A stretch of DNA of 64,000 bases from Posidonia oceanica (GCA_037176725.1 JAZBRS010000023.1:28267001-28331000); one strand, 5' to 3'. Counted from the stretch's first letter, positions 9,200 to 19,547 are shown. The notes: generated by a model from the sequence alone, not told the origin. Numbers and translations are program-made.

Positions 9200-11782
9200 A
9201 TGGCCCAGCGCACCATCGAGACCCCCCTCACCCTTGCCTCGGAGGTGGTTCCCGCTTCGGCCCCTCTGGCTCCCGTTTCTAACCCCTCTGTGCCCTCTGT
9301 GACGCCAGGCCTTTCCCCTCTGATGTCTGGGGCACCCCAGTTTGCTGTGGGACAGTGGCAGACGCTCGCTCCTCCTGATCCGGTCGTCGAGTCCATCTTG
9401 ATGGCCACTTCACGTGTTCTGGAGGCACCGCTGACCCCACCTTCTCAGGGTTTTGTCACTTTTGACCCCCCTTCTGCTGCGGCGGCTCTTGCCCTAGGAT
9501 TCTAGTCTCCCGGACAGTCCGGATCTCTTGGTTCTGGTTCCTCGCTGGCACTGCAATTCAGTGTTCCCACTGACGGGACACCTGAAGAACAGTACCAGCA
9601 ACTGATGGACACTATCCAGCGGCTGCAGGGTATAGCTCTATCAGTCCGCCCTCCTTCCCCTCCTGTTGTTCCTAAGGTTCCTGTGCGGCCTGCTCTCGCA
9701 CATCTTGCATTGCACTCTGCACTTCCACCTAGACCATCGTCCCAACTACTCACGGTTCCGACGATGGGGGCACGTATTCCGCCTCTTGCATCTGCACCAC
9801 ACCTCACACAGCATGCACCTCCGCCACCTGGTGGCCAGTCGTTCGGGCTGGTGGGAGCACAGTACCTCGCAGGCCCGTCCCCCGGCATCGCCCCGGTACG
9901 GCCGCTGATGCTCCAGCATCCTGCACCCACCACACAGCATACCATCTATCCTCCCCCTTTGCATCAGGCTCAGAATCCCACATGCATCCCTCCTTGCACT
10001 CCACCACAGCACGGGTATGCCGGCCATCACTTTGCGTCACCAGGCGATGTGATGGTGGATCCGGAGGAGCACCTCGGTGCGACCCAATCGGCATACGTGG
10101 TCCCTGCCCCCGCTGCCCCATCACCTGTAGCAGCTATTCCAGACCCCATCAACAACAGGATGGATGTTCTGGAGAAAGCACTACGACTAGTGCAGGGCAC
10201 GGACCACCAGACCTACCAGTTTCGAGACCTCTGCTGTTTCCCAGAGGCTGTACTCCCCCCAAAGTTCAAAATACCGGACTTTGAGAAGTATGATGGTAGG
10301 GGCTGCCCCATAGCCCATCTGAAGGCGTACTGCGGTGATCTCGCCCAACTCCAGGCGGACAAGCGGTTGCTGATCCGCCTGTTCCAAAAGAGTTTGTCTG
10401 GTTCGGCCCTCAAGTGGTTTACCTCGCTTGACATGGCTACGATCAAGACTTGGAATGACCAAAGCCAGGCGTTCTTGGAACAATACTCCTTCAACCTCGA
10501 TCTGGTCCCAAAGCGCACGGACTTGATCGCAACCAAGCAGAATCCGGGCGAGCCGTTCGGGGAGTACGTCGGCCGCTGGTGTGCCCTTGCCTCGCAAGTT
10601 CGAGATAGGCCCTCCGACGAGGAGTCTATCGAGATCATCATAAAAGGGGCACAGTCGTCTACCGGAGCTTTGCTTAGCATCCAACCCGTCACAACCTTCA
10701 CTGCTTTGATCCGAGCTGGCACTCGCGTAGAGAGTTCGTTGCGGAGTGGCAACTTCCCCGCACTCTCTGTGCTTGCCAGGCAGGCCTCCGCCAGCAACGA
10801 CGGTAGTAGCAGCAGCGCCATCAACAACAACAGCAGTCTCAACAACAATCGTCCCAAGAGGAAGGATCCGTCGAAGCCTGTTGTCGCATACGTCGACTCC
10901 CCTGCTGCGCCCGTCCGTCTGGCGTCCCGGCCTGCCCCTCCTCAGATCTATTACGCACCTGCACCTAGGGCACACCCTACACCACAGATCACTACCACCG
11001 CTCGACCGGTCTATCCTGCCGCACTGGTTCAGCAAGGACAATTCCAGAGGCCGAGACGGCCACCCATGGAGAAGCGGAAGTTCGCCCCACTGGTGGAACC
11101 GCTCACTGCCGTCCTCCCGAAGGTTGCGTCGCTCCTGAGATTTCCGGAGGTTCGCCCGCCACCAAACCCACTACCGCATTGGTTTAAGGCGAACCTTTTC
11201 TGCGACTTTCATCGAAGCGTCGAGCATTCGACTGATAGTTGTTTCACTCTCCGGAATGCTATCCTGGACTTGATCGAATCGGGAACGATTGTGATCGACA
11301 CGCACGAGGCATCCACTTCTGCACCATCTCATGCACCTGCATCAGCATCTACCCCAGCTAATGTTGTCCGCCGACCCCTGCCGGAGCACTCCTATTCAGG
11401 AGGCGCAGGGACCTCAGGAATTCACTCCTTGTTTCCTTCTGGGTCTCTCACATCTGTGGTAGATCCTTCCGAGCTTATCCATGATGTTTCTACTCCCTTT
11501 CCAGTCTCTCTCTATCTTGCAGTTATCGCCAATTCCGAGTCGGGCGTTCATATGATCCGACCGCGCGCCAGGCCGGAGCGTTCTCCTGCATCAGCCGCCA
11601 TGCTTTCCCGGGTCCAAGCCCCAATACATCTCCTAGCCAGACCTCAGCCAGAGCTTCCCGTGCACCTACTAGCAAGACCTCAGTCCCCACCTAGCTTGCC
11701 TTCCCAACTACCCACCTACCCATGCCCTCCTCAGCCTGTAACCCCTCTCGCGCTCGCCGTACGCGCTCCCCGTGGTTATTAA
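9200..11782 (+). pseudogene. gag: gag of element A, one in-frame stop
   Basis: Capsid/nucleocapsid precursor that forms cytoplasmic virus-like particles. I take the start as the ATG at 9200 (MAQR...), because element F starts with the same four residues. The frame is 860 codons with a single TAG at 9503-9505; after it, homology to F continues in the same frame. Residues ~1-330 are Pro/Ala/Ser-rich. Residues ~334-487 hold the retrotransposon gag domain (FRDLCCFPEAVLPPKF to RPSDEESIEI, with ALKWFTSLDMATIKTW). Near residue 670 there is a zinc-knuckle variant, C-X2-H-X4-H-X4-C (CDFHRSVEHSTDSC). The gag frame ends 41 nt into the open stretch of the protease frame. The TAG may be inactivating or a recoding site. 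Whether gag is functional is unknown. Confidence 0.88.
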
Positions 11783-14345
11783 CCTAACCCGGGATACCCA
11801 TCGCGTACCCTACAGCTACGCCACAGAAATGTGTGCGGAAGTGACGCGATCGGGGAGGGTCTACAGACCTCCGGCACCTGTAGCCAGGCCTAGTCATCCA
11901 CAACCTGCAATACCTTTGCCTTCAGTCCAGCCTACAGTCCCACTACCTTCAGGCCAGCCTCTTGAATCCGCCATAGCTGAACCTGTCCCTACAACTGCAC
12001 CACCTGCTACCAAGAAATGCCAGCCTAAAGCCGACATCACATCCCAGCTCAAAAAGGATAAGGCCGACATATCCATCTGGGACCTAATACACACTTCTGC
12101 CGAGCATCGCGAGGCTTTCCTTCGCGTGTTCCAAGCCGCCCGTGTGTCCCAAGCCATAGAACCTGCCGCCTTGGAAAGCATGGTCGGGATGATCGCGGAG
12201 CCCCAGGTCATCACTTTCACGAGTGATGAGCTGCCTCCGGCGGGGATTAATCACAATCAACCCTTGTTCGTCACGGTACAATTCAAGAACTTTCGCATTC
12301 CCCTTGCACTGGTCGATAATGGGTCAGGCCTTAACGTCTGTCCCTTGCGAACAGCAACCAAGCTCGGATTCAAGGCCGAGGACATTACTCCAGCTGTAAA
12401 GGGAATGACAGCTTTTGATAATACTCACCATGACGCTCTAGGGATTCTGATTATTCCTCTGATCATTGGTCCGGTCACATTCGATGTGGAATTCTACGTC
12501 GTCGACTTGGAACCCAACTTCAACTTTCTGCTTGGGCGCCCTTGGCTCCACAAGCATCAGGTTATCCCCTCGACCCTCCATCGCATGATCAAGTTCCGCC
12601 GAGGTGACGATGTTATCGTTGTCATGGCGGAGAATTTTGAGAAGGAGCGGATCGAGGCGATTTCCTCTATCTCTTCGCGGACTGTCCCCTTTGATCCTGA
12701 TCTCTCGAACGCCTTGTATCGCGTTAATCGGTGCGAGCCGGTTAACTTTTTACCAGATCTTGAGCGTGTCAACTCCTTGGCCGTTCACAACAACCCCTTT
12801 CAGATGGTCGAGAACGTTTGTCACAGATGGGGCTACGTCAAAGGGATACCGCTCGAGCGACATGGTCAGGGAATCGCTGAACCAATCATGGCGGAAGAAC
12901 GAAGAGACAACGAGGGTCTAGGTTACGACCCTCACTCCGATAAAGGCAAGCGCCCGCAAACGAAGAATCAGAGAATGGTCATACCTCGGAGCTTAGCTAA
13001 CTTTACAAGTGCAGGTATCATGGGTTCAAGCGCAGTTCAAGCCGTAGTGCAGTCAGAGCCGTGTCAAAGCCCTCCGCCACCGGAGGAGGACTGGGTCTGC
13101 GTTGAGGACTACTACTCGGACGAGGAACAGTCGGGCACGACGGAGGTAGTTCAGACTTGCAGTGGAAGCCAGCCAAGCCCAGCAGCGCCTCGGTCAGTTT
13201 GTTCGGTCCTTCCAACCGTAGATCATGAAGCAGCAGACTTGACAAAACCCTTGGCAGATTTGGCAGTCTTTGATTCTCCTGCAGTCATGTCAGCAATACC
13301 AGCACCAATTCAAGCACAGTCAGTCGGTTCGCATGCAACCGTCGTCGCATCAGTGCAACTACCACCCTCTCAGGAGGGTCAATCGCTGAGTTCAGTCAGC
13401 AGCACAGCTCAGCCCTTTTCAGAGGCCGCATCACAGGCAATACAGCCAGCTCAATCAGTCATGTACCCCCTTGCCGCAGACCAGCAACTTTCATGGCAAG
13501 ATCCTATGACATCAGAGGCCGAACTCTCGCCGTCATCACCAGTCACGGAGAACCAACTGAGCATCGCGGTCTCCCGGCCCTCGGGCCTTCAAGAGAGCAC
13601 CTCTGCCCATCCTCTGACAGCAGCAGTCACTCTGGCAGCATATCCATCTGCAATCCCTCTGACTAGACCATCTGGGTCTCCCTTGCCGGGACAGTCGCAA
13701 TCAGGCGCGCCCGTGAGTCAGAAGATACAAGTACCAGAGACAGTAATTCATCTCGCAGCCGAGCCAGTGCCTCAGGCCCTCGGCGCCTACTATGTCGATT
13801 CACCCTCAGATGAGGACGAAGGAGGGGCGATAGAAGCCCAAGTCGATTCATGGATGTCTGATCTAGAGCTGCTTTACCAGGAACAGCTCGAATCCATAGC
13901 AGAAGACTTGACACAGCACCAAGACGCAGAAAGGAAAGGAAAAGCCGTGGTTACGGATCCTCCTCTGCGAGAGGACTCCACCTCCATCATGGCCCTAGGA
14001 GAAAGCTCAATGGTGTTGGATTCTCTCAGACCCGACGAGCTCATTACCCTTCAAACCGAGGGTGGGTCTAGTTGGCTTGTACAGCATATGCCTTCCACAA
14101 GTACATTAGCAGATTCAGAAGAAGAGACACCGGCGGGTTGCACAGCAGCAGTAACAGAGCAAAGAGCAGAATCAGTGACAGAATTGTCAGAGGTTTCAGT
14201 GGCAAAGTCAACAGCAGTATCAGTCGCAGAACCGGCAAGGCCTTCACTAGTGTCAGCAGAACATGCAGCAGTATCATCAGCAGCAGAGCAGACGGGGGAA
14301 GTTGTCAGAACAGAGGCCGTGCGCCGAGGATACAGAAACTCTTGA
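11772..14345 (+). CDS. pro: Protease plus long low-complexity linker
   Basis: Aspartic protease that processes Gag. The frame has no ATG at its start; it is open from 11742 and lies +1 relative to gag, so it probably needs frameshifting. Domains: N-terminal 'CAEVTRSGRVYRPP'; a conserved pre-protease segment (ADISIWDLIHTSAEHREAF); the retropepsin core with LVDNGSGLNVCPL near residue 180 (D-N-G-S active site, common in this lineage) and FNFLLGRPWLHKHQV near residue 250. The C-terminal ~500 residues are Ser/Ala/Pro/Glu-rich and align loosely with the F linker before its RT. The frame ends at 14345, seven codons or so after the pol deletion zone begins. No RT follows. Confidence 0.85.
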   Translation: MVINLTRDTHRVPYSYATEMCAEVTRSGRVYRPPAPVARPSHPQPAIPLPSVQPTVPLPSGQPLESAIAEPVPTTAPPATKKCQPKADITSQLKKDKADISIWDLIHTSAEHREAFLRVFQAARVSQAIEPAALESMVGMIAEPQVITFTSDELPPAGINHNQPLFVTVQFKNFRIPLALVDNGSGLNVCPLRTATKLGFKAEDITPAVKGMTAFDNTHHDALGILIIPLIIGPVTFDVEFYVVDLEPNFNFLLGRPWLHKHQVIPSTLHRMIKFRRGDDVIVVMAENFEKERIEAISSISSRTVPFDPDLSNALYRVNRCEPVNFLPDLERVNSLAVHNNPFQMVENVCHRWGYVKGIPLERHGQGIAEPIMAEERRDNEGLGYDPHSDKGKRPQTKNQRMVIPRSLANFTSAGIMGSSAVQAVVQSEPCQSPPPPEEDWVCVEDYYSDEEQSGTTEVVQTCSGSQPSPAAPRSVCSVLPTVDHEAADLTKPLADLAVFDSPAVMSAIPAPIQAQSVGSHATVVASVQLPPSQEGQSLSSVSSTAQPFSEAASQAIQPAQSVMYPLAADQQLSWQDPMTSEAELSPSSPVTENQLSIAVSRPSGLQESTSAHPLTAAVTLAAYPSAIPLTRPSGSPLPGQSQSGAPVSQKIQVPETVIHLAAEPVPQALGAYYVDSPSDEDEGGAIEAQVDSWMSDLELLYQEQLESIAEDLTQHQDAERKGKAVVTDPPLREDSTSIMALGESSMVLDSLRPDELITLQTEGGSSWLVQHMPSTSTLADSEEETPAGCTAAVTEQRAESVTELSEVSVAKSTAVSVAEPARPSLVSAEHAAVSSAAEQTGEVVRTEAVRRGYRNS

Positions 14346-14412
14346 GGACATGGACCAGGTCGAGCAGTCTGAGCCGGTCAACATGTGCTACCTCAAGAAG
14401 TGCTATCAGTAG
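14341..14412 (+). pseudogene. 24-codon remnant of the integrase C-terminus
   Basis: In frame 1 this reads LEDMDQVEQSEPVNMCYLKK and three more residues to TAG at 14410. It matches the end of the integrase fragment in segment E (LEDMDQVEQSEPINSCYLKK at 30016-30090, minus strand). Just upstream, the linker (GYRN) matches the F linker just before its RT (AYRN). So the sequence jumps from linker to integrase end and the whole RT-RNase H-integrase core is gone. The remnant is out of frame with the protease ORF and is not expected to be translated with it. Confidence 0.85.
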
Positions 14413-15621
14413 CTGGGAGTAGCCATTGCGGATCCTTCCTCCCACTTGTCATATCTTCACCACTTGCATGTCTTTGCATCTCTTTTCGCTCTATCTCCTC
14501 CCCACTACACTTCATCCCATTTCCTACATTTCCTGACATTGCGGCACTCCTGTGCATCCCTGCTCATCCCGTTCACATTCTTCATCAAATCATACATTGC
14601 ATTTTGCCCAGTGATGAAAATCGGAGGTGCTTGCCTGCTGCGAAAGGAGTCTCCCGACCTCACCCGATGCTACTTAGATGTCTTGACTAGTGAGGGAGCC
14701 ACCACTCAATGAGAGCGGGCGAAATGCCCAAACCCCTAAGGACTTACACCCTTTAGAAGAGTGCTAGGTGTTAGTCAGAAAGCAGTACATATCCCAGCCT
14801 AGAAGTGCAAGAAAAAAAGAGAGAAAGAGAGAGCCAAAAGTCTGTACCCGAAAGACCCTAACACCCATCTCCCCTGGGGGAGGGGACAGCGGAGACCTGC
14901 AAGCCAAAAGAGCAAGAAAAATGAAAAAGAAAAAAAAAACAAAAAAACCAAAGAAAAAGGAGAATGATGGAAAAAGAAAGGGAGGGAGACAAAGGCCCCA
15001 TTCCCGCAAAAAAAAAAAAAGAGAAAAAAAGGAAAAGAAAAAAAGAAGAAGAAGAGAATAAAGGCAGGCCACGTAACCCCGCACCTCTCGCCTACCCCAG
15101 AAAAGAGTCAAAGCCCGGGTCGAGTCCTCCTTGCTTCCAAAATAGGAATGAGGAGAGCTCTGCACACCGACACAAAAAAAAGAGAGAAGAAAGAGGTAGG
15201 AGTGAGTGTAAGTCCTTGAGAGTTTGACATGGAGCCCGTCCTCTCTACACCACCACCAAACATCACCAACATCCTTTCCTCGAGTGCCACCAACAAGTTA
15301 GGAGTCTGAGTAGAGTCCGGTGAGTTAAGGACCGCTCCCTTTCCATACAGCAGACACCAAAGCACCCCGATACTGAGGGCAAACTACACCAAATCACACG
15401 CATCTGCATTTTCCAGTCATCTCCACCCTCTCTGATCATCCCACTCCGTAAAGGCTTACTCCAGCGCTGAGACAGTACCTCTACTTAGCATGCGTTGGCA
15501 CCGTCAGGCTGCGACAACCCGGGGTTCCCGACAGTCCCCGCCACATCAACAGAATGCCCTTATGCTTATACATGTTCAATTGCCATAGTCTGAATGTTTA
15601 CTGCTAAATTCTTGGCAACAG
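14413..15621 (+). other. Non-coding spacer between pol remnant and mobile-domain ORF
   Basis: Includes a block (14610-14770, 'gatgaaaatcggaggtgctt', 'gagggagccaccactcaatg') conserved in segment E (reverse, about 29720-29880), an A/G-rich stretch (14800-15060) and pyrimidine-containing sequence up to the acceptor-like site at 15621. Short Lys/Arg-rich open frames in the A-rich part are compositional. The spacer is about 1.2 kb here and about 1.4 kb in E, and could be an intron. Confidence 0.7.
15600..15621 (+). other. Candidate 3' splice site before the mobile-domain ORF
   Basis: ACTGCTAAATTCTTGGCAACAG followed by GTAT. Segment E has TTCTTGAGCGCAG|GTATTTG at the same position. The reading frame is open from this site through the first ATG (15674) and into the domain in A, and likewise in E, which suggests an exon starting here and not at an internal Met. 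GCTAAAT could be the branch point. The donor is not identified. Confidence 0.45.
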
Positions 15622-16801
15622 GTATCTGAAGACTCTTGTAACAGCCGTCTGCCCACATCCTGCAATTTGTGCAATGGGTTTCCCCACCTTGGTAACCCCC
15701 ACACACTGCTCTGAGATCCTGCGAGAATGGATCGGCAAGCTTACCAAAGATGACTGTGAGAAGCTGCGCCTGTGGGGCATTCCGACCAAACTGCTAAAGG
15801 CTGCTGATGTAGAGGTGAGCCGCCATCTTCTGTGTGCTGCTGCGCGATTCTGGAAACCAGCACACCATGTCTTCCGTTTCGGCAGAACTGAACTGACACC
15901 CACATTAGAAGAAGTGCGCCGGATCTGCGGCTTTTCCAAGATCTTGAGGCCGCCCATCTTCATGAGGCGTGACGGATACATGGCAGTCCTGAAACAGCTG
16001 ACCGGCCTCTCTACCCAAAGTTGCCAGCAGAAGCTGATTTGTACTAGCGGGCCCATGCCTCTGCTTCGCCTAGCGTACTTTGATGATATTGTGGAAAAGC
16101 GCACTGAACTCGGAGACGAGCTGTGGCTTCGAGGGTTTGTCACCCGTTTCCTAGGCGAGCTGGTCTTTACTCATGGCAAGGTAACAGTGGCCGTCGAAAT
16201 CGCTGAAATAGCACTCGCCGTGGTGACTCGCCAGATAGACCTAGCACCGGTTGTCTTGGCAGAAACCTACCGCGGTCTGGACCGCATCTCTCATCGCTGC
16301 CGCCACTTTCATGGTTGCGGATCATTCATTCAGGTCTGGCTAGCGGCGCACACTGAGATAGACCTTCTGCGCCCCCAAGTGCATGCTTTCGAGGCCTACT
16401 GCGGCAGCGGCCATGCCAAGGCAGTCAAGAGCGTCAAGGAAGAATATGAAAGGCTGTCGGGACTGACAGACGACACAGTCACATGGCGCATCATTCCTTC
16501 TGCAGCCGAAGCATTCACTGTCTTCTTCAATACGCGCGACATGCGCTTGGTTGTGCTACCAGGATTTACTGCGGGTGTAGAATATCACCCTATCAGAGTC
16601 ATGCGTCAGTTCGGCTTCCAGCAGGGCGCCTTTGTCGACAGCACGGCGCCTAAGCTCCTTCAAGAATATCCCCTCAGTACAATTGCCCCGACAAAGGAGC
16701 TGGCCAACCTGATGCAGCATGGGGTGCGATCAACAGACATCGCTGCAATAAGAGGCGTAGGGTGTACCCCTGAGTACATCACTGAAGTGCAGAACCTCTA
16801 G
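15622..16801 (+). CDS. Plant-mobile-domain-like protein (3' extra ORF of element A)
   Basis: About 392 codons from the acceptor-like site, or 375 from ATG 15674. The N-terminal half has the pattern of plant mobile domain / DUF7745-type proteins: WIGKLTKDDCEKLRLWGIPT, then LLCAAARFWKPAHHVFRFGR, then TELTPTLEEVRRICGF. The signature is 'FW.P..H.F.FG..ELTPTLEEV'. The C-terminal half has no motif I recognise. MAIN/MAIL proteins with this domain act in plant gene silencing, and the domain is known in the extra ORFs of some Tat-lineage elements. Its role here is unknown. Segment E carries a close homologue in the same position after integrase, so it is inherited within the family. The frame is intact, unlike gag. 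Confidence 0.72.
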
Positions 16802-17454
16802 CCCATTGACGAAGTCCCGCCGAGCGGTCCCATGTTCCCTGACTCTGGAAGATCAAAGAAGGCCCGAATCAGCTAGAGCCATCATGCAGCTGTCATTCTG
16901 CCTTCCCTTCAAGTTGTGCTGTACTTTTTGGCCTGCCACGGGCATGTAACCAACAATTCTATCAATGCAAAACTGTTTTGCGCTGGCTGTTCACATTTCA
17001 AAGCTGATCATGCATTCCATGCTCCTCGTCGCTCACGTCCAGGGGCCCCTTGGCCCGACTGATTGCTCGCATGACGCAGGAAAGTCCTCAGCAAATGACC
17101 CAGGCTCCGGGACTTCTGCGAACCCGCGCCGTCCGACCTGCCGCCGGACATCCCCGGCTGAGTCTCCTTTGGGCTGGTACCCCAAACTACTCGTCTGACA
17201 AACACGTCAGTTTTGTCCACCCTCCGTTTTTCTCGATACCAGGGACGTTTCGACCAACCCCTGGTATCATCCTGATACCAGGGGCATCTTTTCAGACGCC
17301 CCGCGGTATCTCACCCTTGTTCTCTTTCCCTCTTTGCCGGCCGATAAGTCCGATATCTTATCACCTTTCCCAATCAATCAATCTCATCATTATCTCATCT
17401 CCTCTTTGCCGGCCGATAAGTCCGATATCTTATCACCTTTTCCAATCAAGTTCT
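16802..17454 (+). other. 3' non-coding region with a conserved 12-bp hairpin
   Basis: No gene. 16850-16985 resembles a plant 3' UTR (T-rich with 'ctatcaatgcaaaa'). A perfect hairpin CCCCTGGTATCA / TGATACCAGGGG lies at 17258-17269 and 17273-17284 with loop TCC. Element D keeps the same arms around a different loop (31126-31136 and 31143-31153). Nearby 'ggctggtaccccaaactact' belongs to the hairpin-repeat family expanded downstream. Confidence 0.7.
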
Positions 17455-17735
17455 CATCATTTCTTTAGCATTAGTTCTCATCATTACCTCATCCCCCTTC
17501 TTTAGCATTAGTTCTCATCATTACCTCATCCCCCTTCTTTAGCATTAGTTCTCATCATTACCTCATCCCCCTTCTTTAGCAATAGCTCTCATCATTACCT
17601 CATCCCCCTTCTTTAGCATTAGCTCTCATCATTACCTCATCTCCCTTCTCTAGCAATAGCTCTCATCATTACCTCATCCCCCTTCTTTAGCATTAGTTCT
17701 CATCATTACCTCATCCCCCTTCTTTAGCAGTAGCC
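17455..17735 (+). repeat. 37-bp tandem array, ~7 units
   Basis: Units of about 37 bp containing 'ctcatcattacctcatcccc' and 'cttctttagcattag', with minor variants (caatagc, cagtagc). No inverted structure, unlike the next array. I do not see it in D. Confidence 0.9.
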
Positions 17736-17869
17736 TCTCATCATGATCTCACCCCCTCTTATCAAGCAATCAAGCACTCATCAATCAATCATTCAGCAAT
17801 CAATCATTCAGCATTCAATCACTCATCAACCAATCACTCATCACTCGATCATTCATCAATCAAGCACCC

Positions 17870-19060
17870 TTAGGCTGATATCCTAAACTATCAACAATCA
17901 AGCACTCCCAGGCTGATATCCTAAACTATCTATTCTCAGGCTGATATCCTAAACTATCTACTCCCAGGCTGATATCCTAAACTATCTACTCCCAGGCTGA
18001 TATTCCTAAACTATCTATTCTCAGGCTGATATTCCTAAACTATCTATTCTCAGGCTGATATCCTAAACTATCTATTCTCAGGCTGATATTCCTAAACTAT
18101 CTATCTTCTGGCCGATCCATGGTTGGCCCGCAATTGTGTTATACGGCTGACATCCAGTAACTGTCCCTCGCAATGCCGCCAGGCTGATAACCTAAACTAT
18201 CGATCTAGGCTGATAACCTAAACTATCGCTAGGCTGATATCCTAAACTATCTATCTAGGCTGATATCCTAAACTATCCGGCATCTGCGTTATACGGCTGA
18301 CATCCAGTAACTGTCCCTCGTAATTGCCCTTTCCAGTTGATAGGACTGTAAACTATCTATCTAGGCTGATATCCTAAACTATCGCTAGGCTGATAACCTA
18401 AACTATCAATCTAGGCTGATATCCTAAACTATCTATGGCAATTACGTTATACGGCTGATATCCAGTAACTATCCTTTGCAATTGCTCTCTCCAGTTGATA
18501 GGACTGTAAACTATCTCTAGGCTGATAACCTAAACTATCGATCTAGGCTGATATCCTAAACTATCGATCTAGGCTGATAACCTAAACTATCGATCTAGGC
18601 TGATATCCTAAACTATCTATCGCAATTGCATTATACGGCTGACATCCAGTAACTGTCCCTCGCAATGCTGCTAGGCTGATAACCTAAACTATCGATCTAG
18701 GCTGATAACCTAAACTATCTAGGCTGATAACCTAAACTATCGATCTAGGCTGATATCCTAAACTATCCGGCATTTGCGTTATACGGCTGATATCCAGAAA
18801 CTATCACTCATGGTTTGCCCTTTCCAGTTGATAGGACTGTAAACTATCTATCTAGGCTGATAACCTAAACTATCGCTAGGCTGATATCCTAAACTATCTA
18901 TCTAGGCTGATATCCTAAACTATCTATGGCAACCATGTTATACGGCTGATATCCAGTAACTATCACTCACAACTGCGCCCTCCGGTTGATAGGACCGTAA
19001 ACTATCATTCCGGTTGATAGGACCGTAAACTATCGCCCTCGGCTGATGATCCGAAACTCA
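17870..19060 (+). repeat. Hairpin-unit satellite-like array upstream of the 3' LTR
   Basis: About 45 short units, each a small stem-loop with a loop related to 'ccnnaaac'. Most read CTGATATCCTAAACTATC or CTGATAACCTAAACTATC (GATA/TATC). Others read TTGATAGGACTGTAAACTATC (GATAG/CTATC), CTGACATCCAGTAACTGTC (GACA/TGTC) and CTGATGATCCGAAACTCATC (GATGA/TCATC). Both arms change together. A higher-order pattern is marked by 'cggctgacatccagtaactg' or its variant near 18146, 18293, 18452, 18635, 18786 and 18942 (147-183 bp apart). Confidence 0.9.
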
Positions 19061-19496
19061 TCCGGTCGATGAGTCCGACAACTTATCACCCTCCCGCGCG
19101 ACTTCGTCCCAAAAGACGGAGCCCCGCATCCTTCTTCGTCCGACAACTTATCGCCCTCCACCTCTCCCGTCGCGCCTTTGTGGCTTTGGCTATCCTTCTT
19201 TTCGTGGCAGGTCTGGACCTCCCATCAGGCTCCGCGGTGCACCGCAACGTCCCTCTTCAGCGTCGTCAGCATCGCCAGCGTCACCCGCGTCGCTTCGGTC
19301 CCCCCGATCGGTACTAACTCTAGCACTAACTTTTGCATTGCATCCGCATTAGCATGCATCGCATACATTGCATCTCATCCATTTGCACCTGCATTGCACT
19401 GCGGCAACGGGCTACGATTTTCGGTGCGTCCGCCGAATAAGTGGCTCACGCCGATAGCAATCCCCTGCTCTCGCCGGTCAAAGGGGGTGTCCCGTC
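19061..19496 (+). other. Gene-free stretch between array and PPT
   Basis: GC-rich, then a run of 'gcattgcatc' motifs, then 'cgattttcggtgcgtccgcc', which is conserved in element D (31680-31700, 'gattttcggtgcatccgcc'). No coding frame is supported. Confidence 0.7.
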
Positions 19497-19498
19497 AA

Positions 19499-19547
19499 CC
19501 CTGAGCAGCGGCCTCGCTTTGCTCGGCCTCGCTCAGGGAGGGGCATC
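19499..19547 (+). promoter_or_regulatory. Hairpin plus polypurine tract
   Basis: CCCTGAGC (19499-19506) pairs with GCTCAGGG (19531-19538). The right arm runs into the purine tract AGGGAGGGG, then CATC, then the LTR start at 19548. The PPT primes plus-strand DNA synthesis. Element D has the same arms at 31768-31775 and 31800-31807 with a different loop. Confidence 0.85.

Noticed and set aside
10187..11041. 284-codon minus-strand frame over A gag
   Set aside because: Shadow of the plus-strand gag domain.
14768..15061. Lys/Arg-rich 97-codon frame
   Set aside because: Purine-rich low-complexity spacer; the homologous spacer in E does not keep the frame.
17870..19060. CRISPR-like array of short repeats
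   Set aside because: Plant nuclear context, units are hairpins without unique spacers, no cas genes, and the array lies inside a retrotransposon.
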